This document shows, piece after piece, positions 33,057 to 43,300 of a DNA stretch of 64,000 nt. Every line of letters begins with the position of its first letter. Positions within the stretch are counted from its first letter, which is position 1. The position numbers and the translations under genes are program-made. Location: the NCBI RefSeq assembly GCF_001426565.1, contig NZ_LMFA01000022.1:355254-419253 (forward strand), written 5' to 3'. The notes under the pieces are model-generated. The model made no database searches. It had not been told where the DNA came from and saw only the letters and a program-made list of their open reading frames with translations. This stretch comes from Rhizobium sp. Root482. GTDB lineage: Bacteria; Pseudomonadota; Alphaproteobacteria; Rhizobiales; Rhizobiaceae.

Positions 33057-33761
33057 TCACAATGCGATATCCAGACGCTCTTCCCGGACGAAAAGCTTGC
33101 GAATCTGCTCGACGATCTGCTCTGCATGGGCGCGCGCCAGCCGATCTGCCGCCTCGACATCGCGCTCGGCGATGACGGCGATCAATTCCTCATGCTCATC
33201 GACGAAACGCTGAGGCAGCCGGTCCTCATAGGACTGGTAGTATAGCCGCAGGATTCGCCGTCCTTCATCGAGAAGCCGGTTGAAGAGCCCGATGAAATAG
33301 GGATTGCGGCCCGCCTCGGCGATGGCCGAATGGAAAGCCGCATTGGTGGCGATCATCGCCAGCGCATCCTGCGCCTGCACGGCGGCGGCGAATTCGGCCT
33401 GGTGGGCGCGGATCGCCCGCAGATCCTCGGCGCGATGATATTGCGCCGCCAGCCGGGTGGTGACGCGATACATCAGAACGAGCGCATCGAAGAAGGTATG
33501 CATGTTGAGGAAATCGATATTCGACACCATGGTGGAACGGTTTGGCAGCGTGTCGATCAGCCCCTCACCCGAAAGCCGCACCAGCGCCTCGCGGATAGGC
33601 GTGCGCGACATCTTGAAACGCTCCGCCAGTTGCACTTCGTCGATCGGGCTTCCGGGCGGCAGCACCAGATCAAGGATTTCGTCGCGCAGAAGGTCATAGA
33701 CCATCTTCACGCCGGAGCCTCGCTTGCGTTCGGGAATGACGATCGCGTCGATATTGGTCAT
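33057..33761 (-). CDS. GntR-family (FCD domain) regulator, probable hydroxyproline regulator
   Basis: A 234-residue FadR-subfamily regulator. The winged helix covers about residues 18-78 (DEILDLVLPPGSPIDEVQLAERFKMSRTPIREALVRLSGEGLID), followed by an FCD domain with metal-ligand histidines in NAAFHSAIAEAG, VDEHEELI and the later ARAHAEQIV. It lies next to the deaminase gene in the same direction, 123 bases upstream of its start. Three tandem TGTnnACA-type sites upstream of hydroxyproline genes are likely targets. The ligand is inferred to be a hydroxyproline isomer or pathway intermediate. The start is ATG with GGAGG at slightly long spacing. Confidence 0.88.
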   Translation of the reverse strand: MTNIDAIVIPERKRGSGVKMVYDLLRDEILDLVLPPGSPIDEVQLAERFKMSRTPIREALVRLSGEGLIDTLPNRSTMVSNIDFLNMHTFFDALVLMYRVTTRLAAQYHRAEDLRAIRAHQAEFAAAVQAQDALAMIATNAAFHSAIAEAGRNPYFIGLFNRLLDEGRRILRLYYQSYEDRLPQRFVDEHEELIAVIAERDVEAADRLARAHAEQIVEQIRKLFVREERLDIAL

Positions 33762-33902
33762 GTGGGCGAAATCCTCCGTGAACGATTGAGATACGTTCCG
33801 CCGACGGACGGATCAACTGTTTCCGAAATTTCCGCAATAAAAGATGAGGAAGACCCACCGGATCATGGATGGTCGGCTCGCGAGCGGATGGCGGCGGACA
33901 GG

Positions 33903-34325
33903 TCAGACAATCCGCTTTCCCTCGCTGTCCAGAACCTTCTCTCCGTCTTCCTTTGCAAAGGCGCCCCTATGCGTCTCGGGAAGGATTTCCAGAACCAATT
34001 CGGACGGCCGCGCAAGGCGTGTTCCAAGCGGCGTGACCACGAACGGCCGGTTGATCAGGATCGGGTTCTGGATCATCGCATCGAGCAACTGGTCGTCGCT
34101 GCATTCCGGATCGTCCAGCCCGAGTTCCGCATAGGGCGTGCCCTTGGCGCGGATCGCCCCGCGCACGGTGAGGCCGGCATCGGCGATCATCTTCATAAGC
34201 TGGTCGCGGGATGGCGGGTTTTCCCGATATTCGATCACATGAGGCTCGATCCCGGCATGGCGGATCATGGCCAATGCGTTGCGAGACGTGCCGCATTCGG
34301 GATTGTGATAAATAGTGGCGTCCAT
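33903..34325 (-). CDS. arsC: Arsenate reductase (glutaredoxin-type)
   Basis: A 140-residue ArsC of the glutathione/glutaredoxin-dependent class, which reduces arsenate to arsenite in the cytoplasm. The N-terminal active site IYHNPECGTSRN carries H7, catalytic C11 and R15. The NRPFVVTPLGTRLARP block near residue 92 is the usual substrate-binding region. The ATG at 34325 matches the family start; an upstream extension is not conserved. No arsenite exporter or ArsR gene is beside it, so it stands alone between the GntR regulator gene and the histidine kinase gene. Confidence 0.93.
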   Translation of the reverse strand: MDATIYHNPECGTSRNALAMIRHAGIEPHVIEYRENPPSRDQLMKMIADAGLTVRGAIRAKGTPYAELGLDDPECSDDQLLDAMIQNPILINRPFVVTPLGTRLARPSELVLEILPETHRGAFAKEDGEKVLDSEGKRIV

Positions 34326-34458
34326 GGTCAGGCTCTTTCGTTCAATGCGGCGTGGGAGGAAGACTGCCGTCATCGCTCAGATCTATAGCGCGTACGCCGC
34401 GCCCGGAACCGTCTGACCATTGGAACGCGGCGCCGAATTCCAGGCGGTGCACCGGTCT

Positions 34459-36393
34459 TTATTGCGGGTCTTTGGCGACTTGGGCGATGATCGAGGCCAG
34501 TTCGTCCTGGCTGAATGGCTTGGCCAGGCGAGGCAGGCTGCGATCCGAGCCTTCTGGCAGTTCGGCATAGCCCGTGGCCAGCACGATCCGCATATCCGGT
34601 TGCTGCTCGTGGATTTTCGCTGCCAATTGCGACCCCGACATGCGCGGCATGGCGTGATCGGTGATGACAAGGCCAATCTCGGGATCGGATTTGAGTATCC
34701 GCAAGGCATCCTCCCCGGACGTGGCCTCGACCGGAATATGCCCCAGATCCTCCAGCATGAGCACCGTGTTCATCAGCACGAGAGGATCGTCATCGACGGC
34801 CAGAATCCTGAGCGGCCGTACCGCGACCATATCGGCTGCCTCGCCGGCAAGATCAGCAGGCATATCGCCTTCTTCCGCCTGCGGCAGCCAGAGGACCGCC
34901 GTCGTTCCTTTGCCGATCGCCGATTCCAGAACCAGCTTACCGCCGGATTGACCCATGACACCCGCCACCATGGAAAGTCCCAGCCCCGTTCCTTTGCCGA
35001 TGCCCTTCGTCGTGAAGAAAGGTGCCGTCGCCTTTTCAAGCGTCTCGGCGTCCATTCCCTCCCCTTCGTCCGTGACCGAGAGACAGATATACCGGCCCGG
35101 CTTCAGGTCGGCGATATCGCCGGCTGCAACCGTGCGGGCCTTCGCCGCAATCATCAGCGCGCCGCCATCCGGCATTGCATCGCGCGCATTGACCGCGAGA
35201 TTGAGCAAGGCGCTTTCAAGCTGGTTGGCGTCGGAAAGCGCCTTGGGCAAGACAAGCGGAAAGCTTGTCTGAACGGCGATCGAGGGGCCGATCGCGCGTT
35301 GCAGCAAATCCGTCATGCCGCGCACCAGGTCGTAAATATCGGTCGGCTGAAGTTTCAATTCCTGTTTGCGGGAAAATGCGAGCATCCTCTGGGTAAGCCC
35401 GGCGCCGCGTTGGGCGCCCTGGATCGCGTTGTCGATCAGCGGAATGATGTTCCGGCCCTGCAGGGCCCGCTTGCGCGCGATTTCGAGACTGCCGAGCACC
35501 GCCATCAGCAGATTGTTGAAATCATGGGCCATTCCGCCCGTCAATTGGCCGACCGCTTCCATCTTCTGGGCCTGGAACAGCTCCTGGCGCGTCTGTTCAA
35601 GCGCGCGCTGTGCCTCCCTTTTTTCGGTGATGTCGCGCGTGATCTTGGCAAAGCCCAAAAGCGTGCCGTCGTGATCACGGATGGCGTCGATGATGACATT
35701 CGCCCAAAACCGCGTGCCGTCCTTGCGAACCCGCCATCCTTCCTTTTCGAACCTTCCCTCTTTCGCCGCCATCTCAAGAGCCTGTTTGGGCATATGGCTG
35801 AGGCGATCCTCGTCGATATAGAAGGTGGAGAAATGCTGGCCGATGATCTCCTCGGGCCGGTAGCCCTTGATCCGCTGCGCCCCGAGATTCCAGCTTGCCA
35901 CCGTTCCTTCGGGATCGAGCATGTAGATCGCATAATCCGTGACGCTCTGGACGAGAAGCCGAAATTGCTCCTCGCTCCGTTGCAGATCGGCTTGCGCCAG
36001 CTTCCGCTCGGAAAGATCCCGGGTGATCTTGGCATATCCGAGCAGCTGCCCGGAGGGGTCTCGAATGGCATCGATGATGACATGCGCCCAGAAATGCGAG
36101 CCGTCCTTGCGAATCCGCCAGCCTTCGCTTTCGAAGCGGCCCTCCGAGGCCGCGGTCGCCAGGGCCCGTTCCGGCAGACCCGCAGCCCGATCCTCGGGAA
36201 GGTAGAAGCGGGAGAAATGCTCGCCGAGAATCTCCTCCCGCGAATACCCTTTCGAGCGCTGCGCTCCTGAATTCCAGCTGCTGACAGTGCCGTCCGGGTC
36301 GAGCATGAAGATAGCATAGTCGATGATGGCGTCCACCAGCAGTCGATAGCGCCCCTCGATTCCAGGAGTTTGCAAGGTTGAAACAGCAGTCAT
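34459..36393 (-). CDS. PAS-PAS hybrid histidine kinase with C-terminal receiver domain
   Basis: A 644-residue cytoplasmic sensor without membrane segments. Two PAS domains are very similar in sequence (DYAIFMLDPDGTV near 25 and DYAIYMLDPEGTV near 153, each followed by RKDGS/T..FWA and GY/FAKITRD). A histidine kinase core follows, with phospho-acceptor H290 (GGMAHDFNNLL), an N-box (NLAVNARDAM), DEGEGM and GKGTGLGLSMV. It ends in a receiver domain with phospho-aspartate D579 (VITDHAMPRMSG). The LDP-centred PAS type is common in alphaproteobacterial light, oxygen or stress sensors, but no cofactor can be assigned. ATG 36393 is chosen for its AGGG site; the longer frame runs antisense into yihY. 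No partner response regulator is adjacent. Confidence 0.88.
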   Translation of the reverse strand: MTAVSTLQTPGIEGRYRLLVDAIIDYAIFMLDPDGTVSSWNSGAQRSKGYSREEILGEHFSRFYLPEDRAAGLPERALATAASEGRFESEGWRIRKDGSHFWAHVIIDAIRDPSGQLLGYAKITRDLSERKLAQADLQRSEEQFRLLVQSVTDYAIYMLDPEGTVASWNLGAQRIKGYRPEEIIGQHFSTFYIDEDRLSHMPKQALEMAAKEGRFEKEGWRVRKDGTRFWANVIIDAIRDHDGTLLGFAKITRDITEKREAQRALEQTRQELFQAQKMEAVGQLTGGMAHDFNNLLMAVLGSLEIARKRALQGRNIIPLIDNAIQGAQRGAGLTQRMLAFSRKQELKLQPTDIYDLVRGMTDLLQRAIGPSIAVQTSFPLVLPKALSDANQLESALLNLAVNARDAMPDGGALMIAAKARTVAAGDIADLKPGRYICLSVTDEGEGMDAETLEKATAPFFTTKGIGKGTGLGLSMVAGVMGQSGGKLVLESAIGKGTTAVLWLPQAEEGDMPADLAGEAADMVAVRPLRILAVDDDPLVLMNTVLMLEDLGHIPVEATSGEDALRILKSDPEIGLVITDHAMPRMSGSQLAAKIHEQQPDMRIVLATGYAELPEGSDRSLPRLAKPFSQDELASIIAQVAKDPQ

Positions 36394-36640
36394 GGCACCC
36401 TCATTCATTGGCAGTAATGTGGACAGGAGCAGATGAAAGACAAGGGGAGACAGCGAGCCAGTGCTTTGTTTTCCGGCTTTTTCAACGAACCTTTCGAGAG
36501 GACGCTCGCCATCGCGATCGCCTGTTGTCCCAGGAAGCGAAAGGCTTGATATTGGCTTGGAATAGAATGCTATCCTGTGCTTCGCCAGCGGCGGACCTCT
36601 GGAACCCGCAAACCCTGCTACGAACAGAACCGGATCTGCG

Positions 36641-37615
36641 ATGACCGACGACACCAAACCGCGCGAAGATGCGGACCATGGACGGTATGCGCAAAGTCCT
36701 TCGCAACTCCCCGCCCGTGGCCTCCGGGACGTGCTTTGGCGGGTCTATTCGGAAGTCCTTGCCGATCGGGTCACGCTGGTTGCGGCCGGGGCGACCTATT
36801 TTATCCTTCTGTCCCTGTTCCCGGGCATGGGCCTGCTGGTTTCCATCTACGGCTTCATATCCGATCCCGCCGACCTGGCGCTCCAGATGGGTTTTCTGGG
36901 CGATATCCTGCCGCCGGGCACGTTCGGACTGATCCTGCCGCAGCTCGAGGCTCTGGTCAGCAAAGGCAAGTCGGAGCTGAGTTTTGCCTTCGGCCTCAGC
37001 CTTATGCTCGCCTTCTGGAGCGCGACCAGCGGCGTCAAGGCGCTTTTCGATGCGATGAACATTGCCTATGGCGAGACGGAGAAGCGCAGTTTCATGCGGC
37101 TCAATCTGCTGGCATTCGGGTTCACGCTCGCAGCTATCCTGGTGATCATGCTGCTGACCGCGATCATCGGCATTCTCCCGCTGGTGCTTGAGGCTCTCTA
37201 TCTCGACCAGTGGACCGAATTCCTCGCAAAGATCGCCCGCTGGCCGTTCGTTCTTCTCCTGACCGGCGGCGCGACCATCGTCATCTACCGATATGGCCCC
37301 AGCCGCGAGAAGGCCAAGCTTCGCTGGCTGACCTGGGGTGCCGCCTTCAGCACGCTTACCTGGGCGATCACGACGATCGGTTTTTCGATCTATCTGCTGA
37401 ACTTCGCATCCTACAACGCCACCTATGGAGCCCTTGGCGCCTTCGTCGGCTTCATGGTGTGGACCTGGCTTTCGATCACCATCCTCATCGTCGGAGCCGA
37501 GCTGAATGCCGAGTTGGAACACCAGACCACTTGCGATTCAACGACGGGGGCGCCCGTTCCGATGGGGGAGCGCGGAGCGGTGATGGCCGACACGGTGGGA
37601 GAAGCCGCAAGGTGA
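36641..37615 (+). CDS. YihY/BrkB family inner-membrane protein
   Basis: A 324-residue integral membrane protein of the YihY (formerly RNase BN) family with about six membrane segments after a charged N-terminal stretch of roughly 50 residues. Family blocks are VTLVAAGATYFILLSLFPGMGLLVSIYGF near residue 47, ALFDAMNIAYGE near 136, and TWGAAFSTLTWAITTIGFSIYLLNFASYNATYGALGAFVGFMVWTWLS... in the C-terminal half. The function of the family is not settled; the name virulence factor BrkB is historical. It is divergent from the PAS kinase gene and convergent with the 168-residue protein. Confidence 0.9.
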   Translation: MTDDTKPREDADHGRYAQSPSQLPARGLRDVLWRVYSEVLADRVTLVAAGATYFILLSLFPGMGLLVSIYGFISDPADLALQMGFLGDILPPGTFGLILPQLEALVSKGKSELSFAFGLSLMLAFWSATSGVKALFDAMNIAYGETEKRSFMRLNLLAFGFTLAAILVIMLLTAIIGILPLVLEALYLDQWTEFLAKIARWPFVLLLTGGATIVIYRYGPSREKAKLRWLTWGAAFSTLTWAITTIGFSIYLLNFASYNATYGALGAFVGFMVWTWLSITILIVGAELNAELEHQTTCDSTTGAPVPMGERGAVMADTVGEAAR

Positions 37616-37632
37616 CATGCAGGAAAGCGGCG

Positions 37633-38139
37633 CTATAGCGCGCGGCTGTCATAGGCCCATTGCAGAAGCGCCTGCCTTTGCTTCGGACGGCAATACCAGT
37701 CGGACGGATGGCAGTGATTGCGGACCTGCGCGACATGGCGGCTCATCGCCTTCCAGCGCCTCACCTGCCGTTCGTCCTCGTCTTCAATCCGCCTGCCCAT
37801 GAAATAGCGGCAATACCACTGGAACCAGCCGCGCGGATCGTCTGGATAGATCCAGCCCTTGGCCTGCCAGACGCTGAGCGGCTGGCTTGCCGCGACCTTG
37901 AAAAAATTGAGCCTGGGATCGCGCCGGGAAGAAAGCCTGGCGTTTTCGAACCATTCATCCGGAAATTCCTCCCGGCAATCGGTCATGTATTTTCCGCCGA
38001 AAATGCCCAGTTCCAGCATTTCGGAAGGCGTCAGGTCCGGCTTGAAGTCGGCATGGAAATCTGCTCCGACCGGCGCGATGCGTGCATATCGATAACCGTG
38101 CTGCATCCGGTCGTTCACCTCCACCCATTGATCAACCAT
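37633..38139 (-). CDS. Conserved hypothetical protein, 168 residues
   Basis: I do not recognise a named domain. The protein is soluble, rich in Trp, Arg and Tyr, with aromatic clusters such as GWIYPDDPRGWFQWYCRYFMGRR near residue 95 and NHCHPSDWYCRPKQRQALLQW at the C-terminus. That composition suggests a compact fold, possibly with metal or nucleic-acid contacts. The C/H spacing in NHCHPSDWYC is noted but does not match a zinc motif I know. Codon use is like that of the neighbours. Proteins of this look are annotated as hypothetical in Rhizobiales and other bacteria. It lies alone between yihY and pbpC. Confidence 0.7.
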   Translation of the reverse strand: MVDQWVEVNDRMQHGYRYARIAPVGADFHADFKPDLTPSEMLELGIFGGKYMTDCREEFPDEWFENARLSSRRDPRLNFFKVAASQPLSVWQAKGWIYPDDPRGWFQWYCRYFMGRRIEDEDERQVRRWKAMSRHVAQVRNHCHPSDWYCRPKQRQALLQWAYDSRAL

Positions 38140-38269
38140 GGTCGAGCCTTTGCTTCACGTGTTTCATTGCTCGTCGTCGAACGACGAAATACCAGGGCGT
38201 CTCCGGTGCCATATATGAAGGATCGGCAAATCTGCCACGTCTCGCGTTCGCGGGCAGTTATATGGATCT

Positions 38270-40354
38270 TTAATCGAGGAAAACCCTGACGCTTGCGGCA
38301 CGTCCGGCTGCATCGATCACCGTCAGCGTCGAATAGCCGGCGCCGTCCGGGCGCCATTGGCTGACGCGGCGGCGCGAGGTCTCAGGCAGCGGCCTGCCAT
38401 TGGCAAGCCAGCGGAACGGCGCCCTTCCCCCCTGTAGTTTCAGGACCAGCGGCATCGGCGTGCCGGACATATCGGCGCCGAGTTCGACGCGTGCGCCCTC
38501 CGGCGGATAGACGATCTGCGGGGCCGCTTCCCGGATAGTCGCGGAAACGAGGCCGCTTGCGGTGAGCGTGAAGCGCCGCTGGCTGATCGGCAATTGCGAC
38601 TGGGCAATGCGCACGGCGCCGGGTGGCGCGCGCGGCAGCGGCGTGACGGCAAGCCCTGATTTGGCAAATCCCTCGAACAGAATGGGTGCCGCCGACGCGT
38701 AGCCGGTCAGGCCCGGAACCGCGCCATTGTCGGGCCGGCCCACCCAGACGCCGAGCACGTGGCGGCCGTCATAGCCGACCGACCAGGCATCGCGGTAGCC
38801 GTAGCTCGTTCCGGTCTTGTAGGCGATGCCGCGCTTGACGGCACCGGCGGGCGGCAATACGCCGGACAGAATATCGGCGACCTGCCAGGTGGCCGGCGGA
38901 TCGAGCAGCGGCTCGCCCTCGATCACGCCCGGCTCGGCATGGATCCCGTCGCCAAGCCGCACCGGCTTGCCGCGATTGGCAAGCGCCGCATAGAGTTGCA
39001 CCAGGTCCTTGAGATCGATGCCCAGCCCGCCGAGCCCGATGGCAAGGCCGGGCGTTTCGTTCGGCGGCAGGAGCGGCCGGACCTCGGCGCGCCGGAAGCG
39101 CATCATCAGCCGGCTCGGGCCAACGCTGTCGAGCAACCGCACGGCCGGGACATTGAGCGACAATTGCAGTGCCTGGCGGATGCTGACGTCACCCTGATAG
39201 GTCATGTCGAAATTGCGCGGACGATAGCCGAAGAAATCGGCGGGACGGTCCTCGATGATGGTTTCCTGGGAGACCAGTCCCTCCTCGAAGGCAAGACCGT
39301 AGATAAAGGGTTTCAACGTCGAACCGGGCGAGCGCGGGGTCCGGGTCATGTCGATCCAGCCGGAGCGGCTGGCATCGAAATAGTCGGCGGATCCCAGCTC
39401 GGCGATGATCTCGCCGGTCTTCGCATCGGCCATGACCATGGCGATCGATACTTTCGGGCCGAGACGGGCAGCCGCATCCCTGGCCACCTGTTCCAGCCCG
39501 CTCTGGACCGTCCGGCGCAAGGTCGTGTGGTGCTGGACGGCCTTCGGCGCCTTGCGCAGTGCTGCTTCGGCGAGATGGGCAGCGAAGGCGGGCATCTGCA
39601 GGCGCCGGGCGGGGACGGCAACCGCCCCGGCGCGCTCCGCCTCCCCTTCCCCGATGACGGCGGCGACGGCCATGCGTTCGAGGACGCGCTGACGCGCGGT
39701 TTCCGCCGCTTTCCGGTGACGGTCGGGACGGCGCCTCTCTGGCAATTGCGGCAGCGCCACCAGAAGCGCCGCCTCCGATACGCTCAGCCGCCGTGGCTCC
39801 CTGCCGAAATAGGCAAGGCTTGCGGCGCGCACGCCCTCCAGATTGCCGCCATAGGGCGCATGCGTCAGGTAGAGATCGAGGATTTCCGCCTTGTCCAGCC
39901 GCCGCTCGATCTGCACGGCGCGCGCCAGCTGGCGCAGCTTGGCGGCAAGCGAGCGCTCCTCGCGAGGCTCGATCAGGCGCGCCACCTGCATCGAAAGCGT
40001 CGAGGCGCCCGAGACGATGCGGCCATGACTGGCGAACTGCCAGGCAGCTCGCATCAATGCCCATGGATCGACCCCGCCATGCTGCCAGAAGCGCTGGTCC
40101 TCATAGGCGACGAGCATGTGGATAAATTGCGGATCGACGTCCTTGGCCGCTGTTTGCAGCCGCCAGCGGCCTTCCGGCGTGGAAAAGGCGCGCAGAAGCT
40201 CGCCGTCCGCATCGAGCACTTCGACAGAGACTGTGCGCGCCTGATCGAGCGGCGGCGGATAGGCGCGATCGGCGGCATCGAGACCGGCCAGCGCCGCCAT
40301 GCACAACAGCGTGGAGCCAATCCATGCGGCGCAGATTTCTCGCCAGAACGACAT
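38270..40354 (-). CDS. pbpC: Penicillin-binding protein 1C
   Basis: A 694-residue class A penicillin-binding protein anchored by an N-terminal membrane helix. The transglycosylase domain (about residues 55-240) has the catalytic E85 (AYEDQRFW) and ASTLSMQVARL. The transpeptidase domain (about 290-560) has SxxK at S345-K348 (SPGSTLKPF), QLSLN near 395 and KTGTSYGYRDAW near 507. A C-terminal BiPBP_C domain follows (about 600-690). It builds or repairs periplasmic peptidoglycan. Its ATG overlaps the stop of the alpha-2-macroglobulin gene (TAATG), the usual gene pair in Gram-negative bacteria, where the macroglobulin is thought to guard the cell when the wall is breached. Confidence 0.95.
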   Translation of the reverse strand: MSFWREICAAWIGSTLLCMAALAGLDAADRAYPPPLDQARTVSVEVLDADGELLRAFSTPEGRWRLQTAAKDVDPQFIHMLVAYEDQRFWQHGGVDPWALMRAAWQFASHGRIVSGASTLSMQVARLIEPREERSLAAKLRQLARAVQIERRLDKAEILDLYLTHAPYGGNLEGVRAASLAYFGREPRRLSVSEAALLVALPQLPERRRPDRHRKAAETARQRVLERMAVAAVIGEGEAERAGAVAVPARRLQMPAFAAHLAEAALRKAPKAVQHHTTLRRTVQSGLEQVARDAAARLGPKVSIAMVMADAKTGEIIAELGSADYFDASRSGWIDMTRTPRSPGSTLKPFIYGLAFEEGLVSQETIIEDRPADFFGYRPRNFDMTYQGDVSIRQALQLSLNVPAVRLLDSVGPSRLMMRFRRAEVRPLLPPNETPGLAIGLGGLGIDLKDLVQLYAALANRGKPVRLGDGIHAEPGVIEGEPLLDPPATWQVADILSGVLPPAGAVKRGIAYKTGTSYGYRDAWSVGYDGRHVLGVWVGRPDNGAVPGLTGYASAAPILFEGFAKSGLAVTPLPRAPPGAVRIAQSQLPISQRRFTLTASGLVSATIREAAPQIVYPPEGARVELGADMSGTPMPLVLKLQGGRAPFRWLANGRPLPETSRRRVSQWRPDGAGYSTLTVIDAAGRAASVRVFLD

Positions 40355-43300
40355 TATTCGACCGCCTGGACCTCCATGCGCCCCATGGCGGAGCGCGCGG
40401 AGAATTGCGGCCGGTACATGTCCTCTACACTGGCGGCCGGATGATCATAAGTGCCGGGCGTAACGGCGCGAACGACATAAGCAACCGTGATCGATCGGTT
40501 GTCGCCGGCCGATCTGTCGAAGGCGGCAACGAAGCGGTCACTGCGGAACTCCGTATGTGCCGCCTCGACCTCGCCGATCCATTCGAAATTGGACAATTTC
40601 GCGCTATCGACAAGGCTCGGATTGTCGATCTCGAAACCTGCCGGCAAAAGGTCGGTGATCAGCACCCGCGACGGCCAGTCATTGCTTTCGGTGGCATTGA
40701 TGACCACGACATAGCGCTCGTTCTGCCGGGCCTCGGTGACATTCGCCGCTTCGCCATCGAGCGTGTAGTAGCTGCGCTCGATGGTGAAGCCGTTGCCGCC
40801 GGCCGGCAGCGGATAGGCCGGCGCCGCCACCGTCGTCACCATCGCCGTCACAGGGTCGTTCGACCTGTTGGTGACCGTGACCGGTTGGTCGAGAATGTCG
40901 TCGCCGGTCATGCGGGCGGCATAGCCGCCGCTCTGCGGCGCGCCGTTGATCTCGAGCATCAGATCCCGGTCGCCACCCTGGATGGCGCGCGCCGCCAGCA
41001 GGGTCCACATCTGCTCCTGGGTGCTCGTATAGGATTGCCGCTCCCATTCGCGCGCGACGATCTTTGCCATTTGCGGAATGATCGTCGGCACCGGCCGGCT
41101 TTCGGCGGCCAGCGTCAGGACGGCGGCATCGTCGCGCAAGGGCGAGCCGTAGTCGGAGCGGGCAAGGCTGATGGAGGCTGCCGTCGAAGACATCTCAAGC
41201 GCTTCCCTGAAGATGCTTTCCGACCGCTGGGCATCGCCATAAAGCGCAAGCGCTGCCGCCAGATGACCCTTGGAAAGGGGCGTCGGAAATTCGGCAAGCT
41301 TCGTATCGGCATAATAGCGGAGATCGCTGATCGAGGCTTTGCGGTTTCGTGCCAGGACATAGAGGGAGTAGGCGATCTCATTGCCCTGGCTCTTCATGTC
41401 GACATCGTAGCTAAGCGCATTCTGCAGATTGTCGAGCGCCTGCACCATGGCCTGGTCCGGCACCTGGTACTTCTGTTCGCGCGCCCGCGTCAGGAAATCG
41501 GTGACATAGGCGTCGAGCCAGAGATCGCCCGAACCGGGGCTCCAGAGCCCGAAGCTGCCGGTGGACGACTGATTGGACAGTACCCGATAGATTGCTTCCT
41601 GAACCCGGCCCTTCACGGCATCATCCTCCGGCAGGCTGGATTTTTCCGAAAGCTCGCTGAGATAAAGGAGCGGCAGGGCCCGGCTGGTGGTCTGTTCGGT
41701 GCAGCCATAAGGATAGCGGTCGAGCGAGGTGAGCAATGCCGGAATATCAAAGGCGGCCGAGCGCGTCACATTGATGCTGACGGCCGAACCCTGCAACATG
41801 CTTTCGGCCAGCAGTTCGCCGTCCACCGTGAGGCTTGCATTCGGACTGAGGGTAACGGGATGACGCGTCGTCACCGGCAGGGCGGCGGGACGCACCGGAA
41901 CCGACACCGATTGCGTCAGCGACAGCCCGTCGGCACTCGAAAGCTCGATCGAAATATCGCCGTCACCGGGATGAACGGCCGAGAGTGGCAATGTCACATC
42001 GAATTTCCCGCCCGGCTGAACGCTGAAGGTCTGCTCGGCCTTGGCCGTGTCGATCACGACCGCGGGGCTGCTGGTCAAGCGGAGTGTCAGGTCGCCGGCC
42101 GGATGATCGGTATTGGCGATATCGAGCCGCAGTTCCGCCTTGTCCCCAGGCGCCAGGAATTTCGGCAGGCTCGCCGTGACGACGACGGGATCACGAATGA
42201 TGACATCGGCACTGGCATGGCCGACGCCGGTCTTCGACCAGGCGACCGCCATGACCCGGGCAGTGCCGTTGAACTGCGGAATGTCGAAGCTGACGATGGC
42301 CTTGCCATCCGCGTCAAGCTCGACCGGGCCGGAGAAGAAAGCCACGAGTTTTTCCTTGGGCGGATTGCCCTGGAGCGGCAGTTGCCCGCCGTCGCCGCCG
42401 GTGCGCAGACGCCCGGTCGTGCCGAGCGAACCGTCGATCAGCCGTCCGTAGAGGTCTCGGATTTCCAGGCCGAGACGGCGCTGGCCGAAATACCAGCCGT
42501 CCGGATCGGGGACTTCATAGCGCGTGAGGTTGAGAATGCCGACATCGACGGCGGCGATCGTTACATAGGCTTCCTCGCCCACCCCTGCCCCGGCCACTTC
42601 GACCGGGATATTCAACGTCTGCCGCGGCAGCGTCTTTTCCGGCAGGTCGAGCGTAATGGAAAGCTTGCGTTCGGCGGGATCGACGGGCAGCCATTTGATG
42701 CCGATGGCGCGCATCGGCATGCGGCTTTCCTGCGCATCGCCGGGCCGATAGAGGGTGGCCGAGACATAGGCGCCGGCGCCAAAATCCTCCGTTACAGGAA
42801 TGTCGATTTCACCGCCTTCGGCAGGGATCGTCGCCGTCTTCGTCGCGACCAGCTTTTCCGAGCCGATGGTAACGAGAACCTCGCCGGCGAAGCGCGGCGA
42901 AATGCGCAATTTGGCGGTATCGCCGATAGCATAGTTTTCCTTGTCCAGGGCGATCTCGAGACCGTCTGGCGTTTCGGTCGAACTGGCGGCGACATACCAG
43001 CCGGAATCGAACTCCACGCTTGAGGCCGGCCCGTCGGCTTCCGGGCTTTCCACTTCCAGCCGGTAGCGGCCCCAGCCGGCGGAGAGGGAAATCTCGCCGC
43101 CATCCTCGGTGAGATCGAGCTTGCCGGTGGAAACCTGCTTGGTGGAGAGCACCGGCTCGTATTTCCAGGTCGTGCCGTCACGGTACCACTGGTAATCCTG
43201 CTCGACCCGCAGCAGCTTCCAGTTCAGGCCGGTTTTCGCCTGCTTGCGGCCGTCCGCGTCGATGCTGATGACATGGAACTTGCCAACGGCATTTTCCGCC

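Noticed and set aside
40324-43023. An 899-codon open frame on the plus strand
   Set aside because: It is antisense to the thioester half of the macroglobulin gene, with no start signals or family-like sequence.
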